A DNA stretch of 7,861 nucleotides from Streptomyces violaceus. GTDB lineage: Bacteria > Actinomycetota > Actinomycetes > Streptomycetales > Streptomycetaceae. The notes under the pieces are model-generated. The model worked only from the letters and a program-made list of their open reading frames with translations. It had not been told where the DNA came from and made no database searches. Location of the stretch: NCBI GenBank assembly GCA_000715635.1, contig KL569150.1, positions 15,943-23,803 on the forward strand. Reading direction: 5' to 3'. The position numbers and the translations under genes were made by a program. Positions 6,562 to 7,861 of the stretch are shown here, piece after piece (positions within the stretch are counted from its first letter, which is position 1; every line of letters begins with the position of its first letter).

Positions 6562-7570
6562 TTTGTGCCAGGGAGTTCCGGCGATGGGGTCGCGCAGGTT
6601 GAGGTCGGTGAGGGTGTTCAGGGCGCCGCCGGTGCGTTCGGTGCCGCCGTCCTCGGTCGGCAGGTCGAGGCCGAAGCCGTTGGGCAGGGCCGCGTGGCCT
6701 GGTCGCAGGCGGTCGTCGATCTCGACGACCGCCTGAGCGGTGCCGCGCGACGTGGTGACCTGGGCGGGAGCGCCGTCTGACAGACCGAGCTGCTCGGCGT
6801 CGTGCGGGCTGACGCGCAGCGTGCGCTGGGTGTCGCGCTTGCGCCAGGTGTTGTCGCGGAAGATCGTGTTCGCGGTGAAGGCCCGGCGCTGGCCGGCGAC
6901 CAGGACGATGGGGAAGTCGTCGCTGGTGTGGACGGCGGGGGTGGTTTCCAGACCGGCGAGGAGGCCGAGGAGTTCGGGGATGGGCAGCGGGATGCGGTGG
7001 CCGGGGTGGGGAACGTAGGTCCAGGCGTCGGTGTACTCGTCCTCGGTGAACGTGATGCCGGAGTGGCTCTCCAGCATCGCGTCGAAGAGGGCATCGGCGC
7101 TTCGGTGTCCGGCCCGGCGCATGGCGGCGGCGTACTGCTTGGCGATGCGCTGCGCGAGCGCCCACAGCACCGCGGCGGAGCGGGCGCCTGCGGGAAGGAT
7201 GGGGCCCAGGGTCTCGCACAGCAGGTGCGGTGCCATGGCGAAGGTGGACTTGTCGACGGCGGCCAGGGCGGCGAAGGCGAGCTTGTAGGGGGTGCGGCCC
7301 AGGCGGGCCGCCTTGTGCAGCAGTGTCAGCCGTCGATGGCGGTGAAGCTGCCGTCCGCCTCCCGGCGCAGGGGTGTCGTGAGGCGGGCGCCGCCGTTTGG
7401 TAGTGGTCCAGGCGCAGCGCCTTGTTGCACGTGTAGCCGGCGGTGGCGGCATGGTTCTTGTCGCCACGGAACTTGGCGAAGCGGCGGCCGTCGGTCTGGA
7501 TCTGGATGCCGCAGTTGTTCTCGCACAGGATGCACGCGCTCATGTGCCAGGTGGCGGTGTCGGCGGTCAT
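6562..7570 (-). pseudogene. Molybdopterin oxidoreductase pseudogene (middle deleted, frameshifted)
   Basis: The gene starts well: ATG 7570 has GAGGAG nine bases upstream. Its first 58 residues carry the [4Fe-4S] cysteines C13, C16, C20 and C48 (C-I-L-C-E-N-N-C-G and G-Y-T-C-N-K), as in formate-dehydrogenase-like molybdoenzymes. After L-D-H-Y-Q (7397) the frame shifts by one base to N-G-G-A-R-L-T-T-P-L and reaches I-D-G then a stop at 7326. A third frame from about 7329 reads L-G-R-T-P-Y-K-L-A-F and continues to the C-terminal molybdopterin-dinucleotide-binding domain (F-T-A-N-T-I-F-R, S-P-H-D-A-E-Q-L-G-L, L-P-N-G-F-G) and G-T-P-W-H-K at 6562. Relatives are about 750 residues; roughly 400 central residues, including most of the cofactor-binding core, are gone. 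It cannot be functional. The usual C-terminal H-V-P-A-R-I appears one base out of frame just after 6562. Confidence 0.88.
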
Positions 7571-7579
7571 CGGCCCTGT

Positions 7580-7585
7580 CTCCTC
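7580..7585 (-). promoter_or_regulatory. Ribosome binding site of the molybdoenzyme pseudogene
   Basis: GAGGAG on the minus strand, nine bases before ATG 7570. The intact start region shows that decay began inside the gene, not at its 5' end. Confidence 0.6.
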
Positions 7586-7613
7586 AGGCGGTGGACGGGT
7601 GGGGCAGCCCGTC

Positions 7614-7635
7614 CCCCGGGGGAGAAAGCCCGGGG
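7614..7635 (-). terminator. Hairpin after the enoyl-CoA hydratase gene
   Basis: CCCCGGG at 7614-7620 pairs perfectly with CCCGGGG at 7629-7635 across an 8-base loop, about 30 bp after the enoyl-CoA hydratase stop. There is no T-run, as is common for actinomycete terminators. A competing perfect 12-base palindrome (five C then five G, flanked by T and A) lies at 7612-7623. It could be a terminator or simply a GC-rich fold. Confidence 0.45.
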
Positions 7636-7665
7636 CGCGGGGTGGTGCGGTCGGTGAGGTTCTGT

Positions 7666-7861
7666 TCAGCCGAGCGGGTTGGTGGTGTCGCGCAGGGTCG
7701 CCAGAGCCGGGCCGTACATGCGGGCCTTGACGGTGCCGAGGGTGTCGCCGGCCTTGTTCACCTGTGCCTGGGCGATCTCGATCGCGGTGGAGCGCACGGC
7801 GTCCTCGTCGGTCGCCCGGTCGACGATGCCGGTGGCCGCGGCGTCGGCGCCGCCGTAGCGG
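7666..7861 (-). CDS. Enoyl-CoA hydratase/isomerase family protein, C-terminal end (partial)
   Basis: The last 64 residues of a gene whose 5' part lies beyond the window. The sequence R-Y-G-G-A-D-A-A-A-T-G-I-V-D-R at the start corresponds to the conserved 'A...G-I/L-V-D' turn near the end of crotonase-fold enzymes. It is followed by a helical region with A-I-E-I-A-Q and M-Y-G-P-A-L and ends in T-N-P-L-G. The crotonase family hydrates or isomerises acyl-CoA thioesters in fatty acid or side-chain breakdown; catalytic residues are outside the window. Codon use is normal and no lesion is visible in this part. It lies upstream of and on the same strand as the molybdoenzyme pseudogene, separated by 95 bp containing a hairpin, so the two were probably independent units. 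Confidence 0.8.
   Translation of the reverse strand, partial: RYGGADAAATGIVDRATDEDAVRSTAIEIAQAQVNKAGDTLGTVKARMYGPALATLRDTTNPLG

Noticed and set aside
4843..6780. 645-codon forward frame opposite the hexosaminidase
   Set aside because: It is antisense to a gene with a full set of GH20 catalytic residues; its sequence has no recognisable domain and arises from codon bias.
7326..7535. 69-codon reverse frame as a separate small gene
   Set aside because: Only its last 23 residues are meaningful, and they continue the molybdoenzyme after a one-base frameshift.

Overview
The window is very GC-rich, with strong G/C preference at third codon positions and families typical of actinomycetes (Tat-exported flavoprotein, GH20 hexosaminidase, IS5- and IS110-type transposase remnants). 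It most resembles Streptomyces or a close relative, probably an accessory or chromosome-arm segment because so much of it is decayed. This assignment is inferred from composition and protein likeness; no database search was possible.

Layout: (a) 1-360 has no gene I can assign. (b) 361-660 (+) is the tail half of an IS5-type DDE transposase with an internal deletion. (c) 652-1134 (-) is an uncharacterised 161-aa protein gene, divergent from (d) 1205-2071 (+), a complete esterase/alpha-beta hydrolase of the enterochelin-esterase type. (e) About 2080-2285 (-) is the C-terminal piece of an IS110-type transposase with two frameshifts. (f) 2472-4235 (-) is a Tat-targeted FAD-dependent oxidoreductase of the phytoene desaturase/hydroxysqualene dehydroxylase type, with a perfect 13-bp palindrome touching its ribosome binding site. 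(g) 4331-4570 (-) is a fragment of a SAM-dependent methyltransferase. (h) 4861-6492 (-) is a complete GH20 beta-N-acetylhexosaminidase without an export signal. (i) 6562-7570 (-) is a molybdopterin oxidoreductase pseudogene that keeps its iron-sulfur N-terminus and its C-terminal cofactor domain but lacks the middle. (j) 7666-7861 (-) is the 3' end of an enoyl-CoA hydratase/isomerase gene, followed by a hairpin.

Only four complete genes look functional: the 161-aa protein, the hydrolase, the flavoprotein and the hexosaminidase. They show no obvious shared pathway. Between them lie four broken genes (two transposases, a methyltransferase and a molybdoenzyme), so the window reads as a patchwork made by insertion, deletion and decay. 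The hexosaminidase could turn over GlcNAc-containing oligosaccharides inside the cell, the flavoprotein probably oxidises a lipid or isoprenoid outside it, and the esterase cleaves an unknown ester. I see no defence system, CRISPR array, RNA gene or biosynthetic cluster.
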